A DNA stretch of 64,000 nucleotides from Rhyzopertha dominica (lineage: Eukaryota; Arthropoda; Insecta; Coleoptera; Bostrichidae). A program made the position numbers and the translations under genes. This document shows positions 11,933 through 21,989 of the stretch, piece by piece. How positions within the stretch are numbered: position 1 is the stretch's first letter; the number at the start of each line of letters is the position of its first letter. Under the pieces are notes generated by a model that was not told where the DNA came from, searched no databases, and worked only from the letters and a program-made list of their open reading frames with translations. The stretch is taken from positions 38,869,786-38,933,785 of the forward strand of contig QCXZ01000041.1 in NCBI GenBank assembly GCA_025024175.1, written 5' to 3'.

Positions 11933-12513
11933 TGATTTTTATTTTTATCTGTTCTGGTGAATTTTCATTTTTTTCCTGAACCTCCAACTGTTCAAAATAG
12001 ACTTCGTTTCCGAACCAACAATAATTAGTTCAAAATATATATATTTACATTTAAAACTAAAATCAATCAAATTAAAAATCAGTCCTCTGTATATGCAAAA
12101 GTTCCAATAAATAGTGTAAATAGATACTGTGCATACTTAAGGTATTACTTTCTTAACTTTCTTGTATTCACCGTCTCAAAGCTGTTAATGAAAAATTTTT
12201 TTAATTAATAGATGCAGATTACAGGAGCCTTTTTGCATTATAAAGTCACTTTAACAATGTTTTAAAATTTTATCATAAAAGGAAATGTCGTATGCAGTCG
12301 CCGATAGTTAATATCGGATGCCAGGAATGAAGTCGAGCGTTACATTTAGGTCTTGCTGTTCACATACACACGATTATTTTCGGACGGTCGCATATAATTA
12401 TAAGTGCCATTGCACAAGAAGTAAATATATCTCGCAACATTCTGAAAGCTAATGAAAGATGGATAATATCAGTTATGGAGGAAACTACATCTAAACAAAG
12501 TGAATAGTTATAC

Positions 12514-12699
12514 CCGCTCCTCTTTCGCACCCTGGCTGGCTGACACCACCATTGGCGTAGAAGTCCACGTCACCCATTTTACCATACATTCCCATATTAA
12601 ACCCATTGGTATGAAGCACATCCACAAATTTAGCGTCTGTATGATCCAGTTTGTATTTAGGTTCACTGATCAAGAAAAGGGGCATCGCAGGATCGAGAC
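12514..12699 (-). CDS. Secreted pancreatic-lipase-like gene, exon 4 (Asp of the triad)
   Basis: After an acceptor (TTTTCAATAG, exon starts at 12699) the frame joins exon 3 in phase to give G-LDPAMPLF, in which Asp185 is the catalytic aspartate of the family motif GLDPA. It continues through KLDHTDAKFVDVLHTNG and DFYANGGVSQPGC, both highly typical of insect pancreatic-lipase-like proteins. The best donor is GTATAAC at 12513, phase 1; without splicing the frame would stop at 12491. The loop after the Asp is short, as in many insect members, some of which are phospholipases or inactive yolk-like proteins. The next exon should carry the catalytic His in a CSH-type motif; I could not find it between 12513 and 1. 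Confidence 0.85.
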
Positions 12700-13252
12700 C
12701 TATTGAAAACAAAAATCAATATGTGTATATTAATTCAATATATAGGTTATTTACTCATTAGAAGACTTGTAACATCATCACTGATTTAGTTTAAACTTAA
12801 GTGTGATGATTCGTTTTAGGAAATATGTAACAAAATGGACTCAGTCTGCTATTACACAGTCATCTTATAAATGGAGGACAGAATTGTTTGAAAGCTCAGT
12901 AATGAAACAACTCGTGTATGGAAGTTACAGAACTCATATTGTGGCTTTATCCATGTATTCCAAAAACGCAATCACTTCTTATACTAAAAATTGAATATTA
13001 ACTAACTTCAAGCCAATCTACAACAAGTTACGATAGTACCTTATAAAGATTTTCCAACAATTTACGGTTCTATTTTTTCTTCAAAGGTAAAAAATAACAA
13101 TAATTATTTGTAGAGTAGGCTTGTGGTAACCTCACACCCTTGCACTGTGGAAGCTTTGTGTAGTGCAGCTATCGTTACTACCACTTAGTTTGTGAATTTT
13201 ACCATTGCGGTAGGCTAAAAACATCTTTTAGTCCATCGTAGTACAATTATTT

Positions 13253-13573
13253 AACAGGGTTACTGTAGCTACAACCTCAAATACGATATATAATCTAAAA
13301 GTTATACGAAACCGCGACAGCACACAGCTCGGCAATGTTAGTTTTCTGCAAACTTAAAGTTGATTATCCCACAAAACACTACATAATATGCTGAAATTAC
13401 ACATTCCCACGCGTTTTCTCATATTAAAATATATTAAATAATTCAACAATCGACAGATGACAAGTGTACGTCAAAGCAATAGTTGCGTTCACTTTTCCGA
13501 GAGGCGGCAAACTGATCTAATCGATAATATTCATAAGGGCCCTGGATTCATACATAATTTATAGAAACCCTGC
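13253..13573 (+). mobile_element. Tc1/mariner-type MITE, copy 1 (diverged)
   Basis: It runs from ACAGGGTT near 13254 to TTTATAGAAACCCTG at about 13572, matching in order the copies at 53253-53595 and 58995-59373. Shared internal blocks include ACAAAACACTACATAATAT, CAGATGACAAGT and GAGAGGCGGCAAA.TGAT. The left end is eroded. It lies inside intron 3 of the lipase gene. Confidence 0.65.
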
Positions 13574-15539
13574 AGATCACAGCGCAGCATTCGCTTTAAC
13601 GATTCCTTTTATTACCATTCCTTTTATTCATGTGTTTCATTATTTCTAGCTGGTGGTATTTGAATTATGTTACTTTGAAATTGTTTTGAAAATTTTTGTC
13701 CGTTCGATAACCTTTGATAAAATATGCACCAGTACACTTTTATTAGAATGCTTTTTGTCATATAATTATTGCCACTAGCATAAACAGGATTTTTGAACAG
13801 TAATAGTTTAGATCTAATATTTCTGCCTTTATTTTACTTTCATAACGAAAACTGAGTCAAAGTAAATGTGATTGCAACCAACTACAGATATTGCTGAAAA
13901 ATAACATTGTACAATATCTTTTTAGTTAAATTGTTCTGTAGACAGATCAAACAACAGATCCTGTTTGCACATTAGATGCCTTCAATCCATAGTATCCTGC
14001 ATTTAATTATACGGTCAACATTTTATTATATTGTATGAAGTGTAGGTATAGGAACCTAGATTTTAAGCACATTTCGTCACATGTTACATATTGTTCCAGA
14101 TTTTCGTTACGTACAAGTATTTAACCACTTTGGCCACGATTGTATATTATGTTGCATATCTTATTAAAAGTAATAATAATCCAGCTTCAATAAATAATAA
14201 AAAAGTTAATTAACTTCTGATTTCACAGGTAGAAAAAAAGTATTTTGCGGTTTATTAATTAATATGGAAACTCACACCTCAGAATAGCTGTTTGGCTGTT
14301 TAAAACAAACTATTTTTATATTTAACAAATTCATTTAATTTGAAACATCATTCATTAGTCTGTTGAAACGGAACAAAAGCAAGAAAATGTGATAAACAGT
14401 GTTTAGTTAATTTGGTGATAACGATCGGTAACGCGTTCTGAACTTAGCAATTATTTATTAAGATGAGATTGCCATTTTTATCTACCGCTTTTTGTGTATG
14501 AGCAGTGAGCACAACCTTAACCTTTTCAACGTATCGTATGAGAACAGGAAAGTGAGACAGACAGCAAGTGCTCAGTGGCAGAATGGCTGCAGTAAAAGTG
14601 GCGGTATTGGGAAGCTTTGCTCTTGTCGATCGTGGCTTATTGAAAATTGCTAGTAAACAACAAAACGATTTCGACTTTTTTTATCATTTGGTAAATTTAA
14701 CTCGGAAAGCTTAATAGCGACCGCAATATTGACGAAAATGTGCATAATTGGCTTGAAGTCGATGCAAATGCTGATCGCTGAAAAAAGAATACGCGTATGT
14801 AATAAACTATTTGGGTTCACTTTACAGGTCTACAATCATCTTGTGTACTTCTTTTAATAAGAGCAGTTTACTTGAATTGACTACTCTCCTTTATTATACC
14901 TTGATCAAGCCTGTGTATTGTCACAGATCTTACAAATGCCTTGCCGTTTATGTCAATTTTTGTGTTGATTTCTGACACACGAATTGCTAAGGTGGTTAGT
15001 CAAAAGTATGGAATAAGTTTTATTTGTGTAGATATGAACTTTAATGCAGCGCCGGATCTTGAATTTTTTTCGAGCATAGTTTTGAATTTAATAGTATTGT
15101 TGATACAAATGGGTCACTTATTAAACTTATTAGAAATTTTGGATATTATTAGATCATACAAATACTAAATTCACAAATAAATTTCGAACCAACATCTATT
15201 TTTAAAGTTCAGTGTTCAGGTGGCAATGGAAAAATTGTCAATGTAAAAATAACATCACTATTGCAAGTTCCATTAATTTGTATTTTTTTCGTATGTATAT
15301 GTATGCGAACATGCTTTAATCTTGTAGCCTGGTCCGATGATGAGGTTACATTAAAACCTCGAAACCTATAACCGAGTGAATAAAGGAATTTTGGAGTAAA
15401 AGACATACCATTTCAGTTATAGTAATTTATATACTTGCACTCCAATTAAATTATTGGTTGATGTTCCAAATTTTGAAACCCTGAGAGAGATAAGATACAA
15501 TGGACATAAACTACGTGCACTTACATCTATCCAATTTAC

Positions 15540-15791
15540 CTGTAATTCTAGGAAGTTTTCCACTTTTTAGATGATTTGACACCATACCCGCTACATGTGC
15601 ACCAAGACTGAATCCTATAATATGAACTTTAGCCAATGGTATACCTTTACTTTTCACTATGTGGTCGAGCATCTGGGCGGTACATTCAGCAACGAGCCTA
15701 ATGTTAACTGTGGCTTCAACGTAACACGGCCGTTTAGCAAGAGGTTCGTAATCAACCGATATAATGTTGTATTTGCCGTGTTTAAAAAGGG
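15540..15791 (-). CDS. Secreted pancreatic-lipase-like gene, exon 3 (nucleophile Ser)
   Basis: The exon follows a 60-bp intron and reads ALFKHGKYNIISVDYEPLA and so on to the nucleophile elbow HIIGFSLGAHVAG, with catalytic Ser160 (numbered from the signal-peptide Met). It ends LPRIT before a GTAAAT donor at 15539, phase 1. The GFSLGAH box and the following LPRITGLDPA, completed by exon 4, are diagnostic of the alpha/beta-hydrolase pancreatic-lipase family (PF00151), secreted enzymes that cleave triacylglycerols or phospholipids. The protein up to exon 4 reaches about 244 codons; full insect members are usually 300-350. Substrate cannot be judged without the lid and C-terminal exons. Confidence 0.92.
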
Positions 15792-15851
15792 CTGAAACAA
15801 AAGCAAATTCCGCAAATAAAATTAAAGAGCGTATATTAGACGTCATCTTAC
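15792..15851 (-). other. 60-bp lipase intron without in-frame stop
   Basis: On the minus strand it starts GTAAGA (15851) and ends TTTGTTTCAG (15792). It is 20 codons long and has no stop in the reading frame, so exon 2 and exon 3 stay in one open frame if it is retained. Splicing restores the family sequence NIRP-ALFKHG, which shows that removal is the normal state. Confidence 0.88.
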
Positions 15852-16106
15852 CGGGTCTAATGTTGTCGTTGGGTGTAATGTCTTTCCATCCATTGTAACC
15901 ATGTATAAGAATTTTCAAAGGAGCTTTTACATCAAAAGGAGCGTACTTTATTGAATATTCATCCGATACATCTAATTTATAGGGTTCATGCTGTCTGTTT
16001 CTTGTGTATAGCCAAAAAGTAATATTTGTATGGGGGCATGTTCCTTCTATTATTTTGCATCGTTTTAAATCCTCGAGTACCGGAATAAGGGTTTGTTCAT
16101 GAGATA
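15852..16106 (-). CDS. Secreted pancreatic-lipase-like gene, exon 2
   Basis: Preceded by acceptor ATTTATTTTCAG (exon begins 16106). It opens with SHEQTLIPVLEDLKRCK and contains two cysteines around EGTCPHTNITFWLYTR. FWLYTR is the typical first strand of the pancreatic-lipase fold. Further on, KAPLKILIHGYNGW supplies the conserved oxyanion-side HGY/HGW segment, and the exon ends PNDNIRP with one extra base before GTAAGA. It joins exon 1 (phase 1) and exon 3 (phase 1) exactly. The upstream intron of 3742 bp contains the hammerhead copy at 16258-16361, in the same orientation as this gene. Confidence 0.92.
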
Positions 16107-16245
16107 CTGAAAATAAATAACGGCTTTCAGAAAATACATCATATTGTATACTATGGCATCTAAAAAATGTTCCATCATGACGAAAGATTCACCTGGATGT
16201 AGGTAATTGTTTTTGCTTGTCTTTAAAAATAAATAATAAATAAAT

Positions 16246-16390
16246 TAAAATGCATGTCTATGCTGTGCTGTCCACACCTCAACCAACTGCAGATAGTACT
16301 ATTTCGCTGTCATTACAGCTCATCGGTGCAGTTTAGGTCTAGTGTAGACAACACGGCATAGAACTGGTTTTGCTTATAATACCAAAGCAA
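16246..16390 (-). mobile_element. Hammerhead element family 1, copy 2 (truncated)
   Basis: It holds the AAAATGCATG end and the whole ribozyme module but breaks off at ACCAAAGCAA, so the hairpin module is missing (5' truncation in minus sense). No clear target duplication was found. It lies in intron 1 of the lipase gene, about 140-150 nt upstream of the exon 2 acceptor and sense to it. Confidence 0.75.
16258..16361 (-). ncRNA. Hammerhead ribozyme with core mutation U4 to C, family 1 copy 2
   Basis: Same architecture as copy 1: ACTGCA/TGCAGT stem I, GCTGT/ACAGC stem II and the ATAGTACTAT palindrome. The core box, however, reads CCGATGA instead of CTGATGA (16326-16320). U4 is part of the invariant catalytic core, so this copy should be strongly impaired. 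It would be transcribed as part of the lipase pre-mRNA. Confidence 0.8.
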
Positions 16391-17889
16391 TTATTAAAAA
16401 ATGGAAGCAGTAAAAGCTATTTCAGGAACACAACGACGTCTTAACTATTCATGGCTTCTCAAATTAATTTGAACCCCTTTCCTAAAAACCTCTCACATAA
16501 AACAATAATTACCTTGTGTGTATTTGCCAATTAAATTAAAATGCACAGTATGAAGAATTGCACTCCTAGCCATTGAGACTACAAAAAATAGAACAGTAGC
16601 TTCGTGTGTGAACAATTGTTTTATATTCTTCCCATGTAGAGTAGGTAAAGAGTATACCTAACCACTTTGCGAGAATTCATCCAGTAAAAGTGTCGTCAGT
16701 AAGTGCTATTGTTTCGGTTCAGAGACGGAAGGTTATAGTATAAGTTCAAAATCTACAAAACTCCAAGAAGAGCTAAATTAGTAATAGTACCGTATTACTT
16801 CGTTTCTGTTTTGGTTTAAGTGTGTAGCTATAAATAATTTATAAATCAATTTATGCCTATTTTAGATCAATCACTGAGAATCGATAACAAAGGGATTTAA
16901 TTACGTTAGATTAAATGTCTTATGATGCCATTTTTTTAAAAAGGCACTTTTTTACGCCAAAAAACACAATTTAGGGTCAAAAGAATAACTGATTAAAACA
17001 TCGAATTTCTCAAACATTTTTATAACTAATATAAATTGGTTCAGAAATTGCACTAAAACCTTGTGTTGACGAGTGACGACTTATAATACTGGTAACACTA
17101 TACATGAAAGTTCATAGACAGAAACTTATTTCTTGGTGTAAATTAAAAGTCAAAAGCCTAATGCGCTTCAACTCCTCGACGTTTGTTTATGTATTGCTAA
17201 AACCACGACAAATTCGAACTAGTGGCAATTAGCATAAATTTAATTTCAGAGGTTAAAAAAGCTAAAACCGGTGTTCGGCGGAAAATAAAATGGACAATGT
17301 AATTTTCATATGGCAAAATCTTAGATTCGTACTTAAACAGTTTTTATACAGGTTGGCTCATTGTAAATAATGCATGTACGGAATATTACGTAATGGCTAT
17401 TAGAGTTTTTAACATTTCGTGAATGCATTAAAGTAGGGGGTACAGACCAAAAAAATTTTTTATTCCCCCATATATATACGGGGGTAGTTCAATAAGCTCT
17501 ATATTATGGCATATTTGGATTCCTCCTTTAATTTTAATAGAACTTTATATAACATACTCAGCGGCTAAAATGCACATTGGTGGAATTATTTTATTTTTCT
17601 CTCGTTTCTTCCCAATTTTTTTACATTTAGGAAACACTGTTATAGATCGAGGAATATGGTCATCGCAGACATATATTACTAAGGAAATGCTTGTCACTAC
17701 TATTAGTATAAAGCTTTAAAGGTTAAATACAGGAGTAGTTAGTAGTACTAAAACCTGTTATTGAAAATGAACCATATTAAGTCGGAGCCAACTCATTTTT
17801 AAAGCACCCTATTTTACTTTCACTATGACTGAATATGCAAATTAAGGATCAGACTATTTTTAATAGTTTTTTTAGAAAAAAAATTTTAT

Positions 17890-17965
17890 AAGGCAGCTAG
17901 GTGGCTTTGTCATCATGTCAGTGTAATGCTGACAGATGGCGTTGCCATCTTAAATTCTTACTTTT
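17890..17965 (-). repeat. Hammerhead element family 1, hairpin-module fragment
   Basis: Only the single-arm module is present (AGGCAGCTAGGTGGC to CTTAAATTCTTAC). Possible short direct repeats TTTTATA flank it (17884-17890 and 17966-17972). The ribozyme module is absent. Confidence 0.65.
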
Positions 17966-19355
17966 ATAGGTTTTGTTAGTTCAGTCTTTTTCAGAGTAGG
18001 CTTAGTACCAAACGTCATAGCCGATGCTGTTGTATATAAGTTCTAGGCAATTAAGCCTAATTTACGAATATGCCATAATAAAAAAACAATTTGTCTCTGT
18101 GGAAGATTTTCAAACAAGGACCAACTTCTTTACCTTAATATATGAAAAAAAAATAACGACTATGAATATTATTTAAGTAATTTGCTTTTTAGGGGCGAGT
18201 CTACGTTCTACAGAAATGGATTTGTTAATTACCACTACTATCACTATTACTGCTAATAACATTTGAAAATGCAGCACAACTAACGAATTGAAAGCTAAGT
18301 AAAGGATCAGTTTTCTAATTTAAAATTTCTGCTCTGTATAGACTTTTTAAGGAACACGTTGTTTACTTTACTTGAAACTGTTTCTTTGTCTTACGTATTT
18401 TACACTCGTGTTACAATGTATCTTAACAACAGATTTCCACAAAAATGATGCGAAGATGTAATGAAATGCAATGTTACCTGACTCAATAAACCTCAACTCT
18501 TATTGTGATGATATATTAAACGTACTGTATACGAAGGACCTATGACATCGGAAGATATTTGTTGTGTTGCTTTTGTATTGTTTCGTTGCGTTTCTTAATT
18601 TGAACAATGTATAAATAATGTAGATAGTAACCTTCAATTCTAACATCTAGGTGCAAATTTCTCTGTTATCTATTGTTATTTTTTAAGATTTTCTAGAGTG
18701 TGTTAAAAATTAAACATTCATCTGGAGCTCATGATACTTATTAAAAGAATGTAGGTATATAAGTATACATCTAAATTAATTCTTCCGTTTAAGGGGCCAC
18801 AATTTTAACAGCTTTGGGTCATTTGTTGTATACTTTTCAAAAAAAGGTTGGTTTGAGTGGAAGAAAACAGAATACATCATTTCATCTAAATTATGTATTT
18901 TTGTTTTTTATTTAAATAATAGTTCGTTCTTTTTACAAATAATTTAACAAAATTCCGCGGATAGATTTTAATAGCTCAGTCAGTGCTAATTTTAGTTATC
19001 ATGCTATGATGAAAATGAATAATAATTTTTAAAATTTACAAGTAAGAAAAATGCCAATTTCTTAAAAACTATTAAAGATAAGCATATCATATCAAAAGTA
19101 ATTAATTTGTGTATGTGTGCGTATGGTAAATTTTCAATATCATATTTTAGTACCACCAGCTATTTAGACTTACAAGTAAAGAGCATATTATTATTATAGT
19201 AACATGCTTGCGGAATTCGCATACCTCTTGCTTCAAATATCAAAATGTCAAAGTGTAAAAAATTAATTGATTCTACAACTATGCATTTTAAATCCTACGT
19301 ATATTTATGGAGTCCCATTAAAATTAAATGAGGAATATAAATGTGTAGTAATATA

Positions 19356-19515
19356 CAGGATGTTCCGTTTAGAAAATACAATGATATATTGAACCACCGC
19401 CATATATGCTAGAGTAGATGTAAATTTCCTACCTCACTGCACTCGGAAATTAAAAAAGCCACAAAAATTATTACATAATAATTCGTCTACACTTTAATGG
19501 GCCACCCTATGTATT
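19356..19515. mobile_element. Possible small MITE
   Basis: ATACAGGATGTTCC at the left end and GGCCACCCTATGTAT at the right end form an imperfect inverted repeat of the mariner style (TACAGGGTG...). No coding capacity. Weak support. Confidence 0.3.
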
Positions 19516-19848
19516 CAGTACTAAAGCATTCTAAAGATTTTAAATGGAATATTTGTGTCTGTTAAATAAGAAGTTTCATAGAGTACCTCTACTACAATCC
19601 ATGCCTAATTTATTACTAAAAGTATACTAAAAAGGTATTAGTTTTACAGCTGTAGCAGTATATTGCTATGTGATAGAGCGATAAGGATCAACAACTTCAA
19701 AACTGAGATGAGGGTTAGTTTCAGCTTGTTACTTGCAACTTTTAAATTAATAAAAATGCCATTGTAGTAGGCAGTTATATAACCGTATTGTTACATTACA
19801 CACAATTGTCAAATTTGTCAAATGTGATGCAAAAAGCATTCTACTTAC

Positions 19849-19888
19849 AAGAAATTAGGAAGGAGATCACCGCTAGTGCCGTTTTCAT
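19849..19888 (-). CDS. Secreted pancreatic-lipase-like gene, exon 1 (signal peptide)
   Basis: The minus strand from ATG 19888 reads MKTALAVISFLIS plus one base, then a consensus donor GTAAGT at 19848. Joined to exon 2 it gives ...FLIS-L-SHEQTL in frame. One Lys followed by a hydrophobic run is a short but classic secretory signal, expected for this extracellular lipase family. Phase (1), length and position upstream of exon 2 all agree, so I consider the link strong although the intron is 3.7 kb. Translation start lies 525 bp from the glycerate kinase start on the other strand. Confidence 0.8.
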
Positions 19889-20413
19889 ATTTTGCACCCA
19901 TTTATTTGTGGATGGTGGCTAACAAACACATTGGTACCTACATTTAGACTGTTCTCCGAAACCGAAACGCAATTCAGTTCAGTATTTAATTAACTATATG
20001 GTATTTTATTTTGTGCAATGTGAACCAGTTGGAAAATAGGTTGATCTTACTTTCCCATGGCACCACATTAGAATGGAGTAATTCCATTGAATAAATATGC
20101 AAAGTGCGAATATTGCCTGCAAAATGCTGCGGACCATAATCTGGGGTAAGCGTTTTTACAATAAACAGCAATTACACCAGATACGATATCTGCGCGAATG
20201 AGGTCATATATTCGACATGATAATACGTATCGCTTTTATGACATAACGTAAACATTATTACGTGGCTTGCAACAAACAAATTAATTCAACATTCTTTAGT
20301 TCTAAGATTAAACTTTAAGATTGACGTCAACGTCACAAGATGGCAGATAAAGCTAAGCTTGCGCATTTGCAGTTGATAGTTGAGGTTGCGACAACTTGTT
20401 AGTTTCCCGAGAA
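19889..20413. promoter_or_regulatory. Divergent promoter region between lipase and glycerate kinase
   Basis: This is the only space between two head-to-head start codons. It contains a palindromic CRE-type TGACGTCA (20322-20329) and an AAGATGGC element of YY1/Pho type (20337-20344), both close to the kinase start. No clear TATA box was seen. Whether the two genes share control is not known. Confidence 0.5.
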
Positions 20414-21964
20414 ATGTCTTTGCCGCGTGTCTGTAAAATTCACAGTTTTATTGTTTTAAAAACAAGTGCAGTAGCTATAGCACACAGAAAAATGTCATCC
20501 ACGCTTGAAGACTTAAAATCAATATTCAGGAGTGCCGTGTCAGCTGTTGAACCGCAAGCGTTGGTGAAAAATGCTGTAAAGTTGGAGGGCGGCCATCTAT
20601 CAGTTGCCGGCAGAAGCTACAGACCGCGAAAGCCGTGCTATGTTGTAGGTTTCGGCAAAGCGGTCCTTGGAATGGCGCTGGCAATAGAAGAAATCCTCGG
20701 TGGTAACCTGAAAGAAGGTATCTGCACTGTACCCAAAGGAATATTCAATTTAGGACTATATAAGCAAAGCAATAACTCCAAAATCAGGTTCATAGAAGGA
20801 GCTCATAACAATCTCCCAGATGCAGAAGCTATGAATGGTGCACTTGAAATTCAGAAACTAGTGAAAAATCTCAACGGTGAAGATTTACTAATAGTTTTAA
20901 TATCTGGTGGCGGATCTGCATTATTGCCTCTACCAGTATCAGGTATAACACTTGAAGAAAAAATGGACCTAATAAAAAAACTGGGTAACAAGGGCGCAGA
21001 CATTACGGAATTGAATTGCGTCCGAAAGAGAATTTCCGAGCTGAAGGGTGGCGGTCTTGCAATCAGCGCTTATCCAGCACAAGTCATTTCCCTGGTCATC
21101 TCGGACATAGTCGGGGATCCGTTAGGATTCATAGCCAGTGGGCCCACGACTCCGAATAGCGATAAGCCTGGGGCTGCACTCGACGTGATAAAGAAATACG
21201 GCCTCCTTGACGGACTGCCCGGCTCGATAAAGCAGGCCCTAACTCAGCAGAAGCGTTCCGAATCCCAGAAAATTGATATCGTGGATGGCCAATACGCGCA
21301 CGTGAACAACATGATCGTCGGCAGTAACAGGAAAGCAGCGTCGGCAGCATCCCGAAGGGCCGAATCCCTCGGATACAACGCTATGGTGTTATCCACGGGC
21401 GTCAAGGGCGACGTGAATGAAATTAGTAAGATTTATGCAGAACTTGCACGCCAGTCTTCGTTACTGCCGCAGAATTCCCGGGAGGCCTTGGATAATTTTA
21501 AAGCTGTCTTGTTTGAAAGTTCCCGAAAGTTGGGAGGTGACGATACCTTAATTAAGGGACTCGGGGAGGCGAAACTTGGTCCCGAAAGGGACTTGTGCTT
21601 CATCACGAGCGGGGAACCGACCGTAGTGGTTAAGGGAAAGGGTTTGGGAGGTAGAAATCAACAATTGACGCTCCAATTTGCAAGTGAAACCAAAGATTTG
21701 GACCCGAAAGACGAAATCTACTTTTTAAGCTGCGGGACTGATGGTATTGATGGCCCGACGGATGCCGCTGGAGCAATTGGCAGCAATCGGCTTTTTAAAG
21801 ACAGTGCAAATCTAGGATTAAATGCTGGAGAATACCTAAACGATAACAATTCGTATAACTTCTTCACAAAATTTAGTAATGGTGCTAACCTGGTCAAAAC
21901 TGGACATACCGGAACCAATGTAATGGACATTCAGGTCCTTATTGTAAAAAGGTCTAAAAAATAA
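20414..21964 (+). CDS. GLYCTK: Glycerate kinase (MOFRL family), intronless
   Basis: A 516-codon frame. D-glycerate kinase phosphorylates D-glycerate with ATP, in serine and fructose breakdown; animal GLYCTK makes 2-phosphoglycerate. The N-terminal GckA domain shows YVVGFGKAV, EGAHNNLPD, LISGGGSAL, RKRISELKGGGLA and ISDIVGDPLGFIASGPT. The C-terminal MOFRL domain shows ITSGEPTVVVKGKGLGGRNQ, SCGTDGIDGPTDAAGA and TGHTGTNVMDIQ. Length and motif order fit the animal enzyme, with no gap. I chose ATG 20414; an upstream in-frame TTG at 20396 is not a normal start. The first 26 residues have Arg, Lys and His but no acid, like a mitochondrial presequence, and a second Met at codon 27 (20492) could give a cytosolic form. 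It lacks introns and is GC-richer than its surroundings. Confidence 0.96.
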   Translation: MSLPRVCKIHSFIVLKTSAVAIAHRKMSSTLEDLKSIFRSAVSAVEPQALVKNAVKLEGGHLSVAGRSYRPRKPCYVVGFGKAVLGMALAIEEILGGNLKEGICTVPKGIFNLGLYKQSNNSKIRFIEGAHNNLPDAEAMNGALEIQKLVKNLNGEDLLIVLISGGGSALLPLPVSGITLEEKMDLIKKLGNKGADITELNCVRKRISELKGGGLAISAYPAQVISLVISDIVGDPLGFIASGPTTPNSDKPGAALDVIKKYGLLDGLPGSIKQALTQQKRSESQKIDIVDGQYAHVNNMIVGSNRKAASAASRRAESLGYNAMVLSTGVKGDVNEISKIYAELARQSSLLPQNSREALDNFKAVLFESSRKLGGDDTLIKGLGEAKLGPERDLCFITSGEPTVVVKGKGLGGRNQQLTLQFASETKDLDPKDEIYFLSCGTDGIDGPTDAAGAIGSNRLFKDSANLGLNAGEYLNDNNSYNFFTKFSNGANLVKTGHTGTNVMDIQVLIVKRSKK

Positions 21965-21965
21965 A
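21960..21965 (+). terminator. AATAAA overlapping the glycerate kinase stop codon
   Basis: The sequence AATAAA spans the TAA stop (21962-21964). If used as the polyadenylation signal the 3' untranslated region would be only about 10-30 nt. I saw no other AATAAA in the next 100 bases. Confidence 0.45.
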
Positions 21966-21989
21966 ACTGTAATTAGTAAATATTATTTA

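Larger units (their letters stand above)
11372..11965 (+). repeat. Hammerhead-bearing repeat family 2: inverted repeat plus a direct partial copy
   Basis: About 11380-11580 and 11606-11813 are imperfect reverse complements over roughly 200 bp. Shared blocks include CTCAGTGCC, CTAAACGGAACTCTG, GATCTATA.ACTGTGAATAGAC and CTAGCGATGGCATCG. A third partial unit (11833-11965) follows in the same orientation as the right arm. Each unit begins with a hammerhead sequence next to GGGCAGAT..TTTTATTTTCATCT. There is no sequence similarity to family 1 outside the ribozyme core. A short stretch at about 56830-56905 looks like a decayed relative. No coding capacity. Exact element ends and target duplications could not be fixed. 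Confidence 0.7.

Noticed and set aside
14520..14545. CSHT-like codons on the minus strand as the lipase His exon
   Set aside because: It lies between exons 3 and 4, so the order is wrong for the catalytic His segment.
14584..14715. 43-codon + strand frame starting MAAVKVAVLGSFALV
   Set aside because: Short, inside lipase intron 3, no donor or family match; likely chance.
21129..21350. 73-codon minus-strand frame inside glycerate kinase
   Set aside because: Antisense shadow of the conserved kinase gene.
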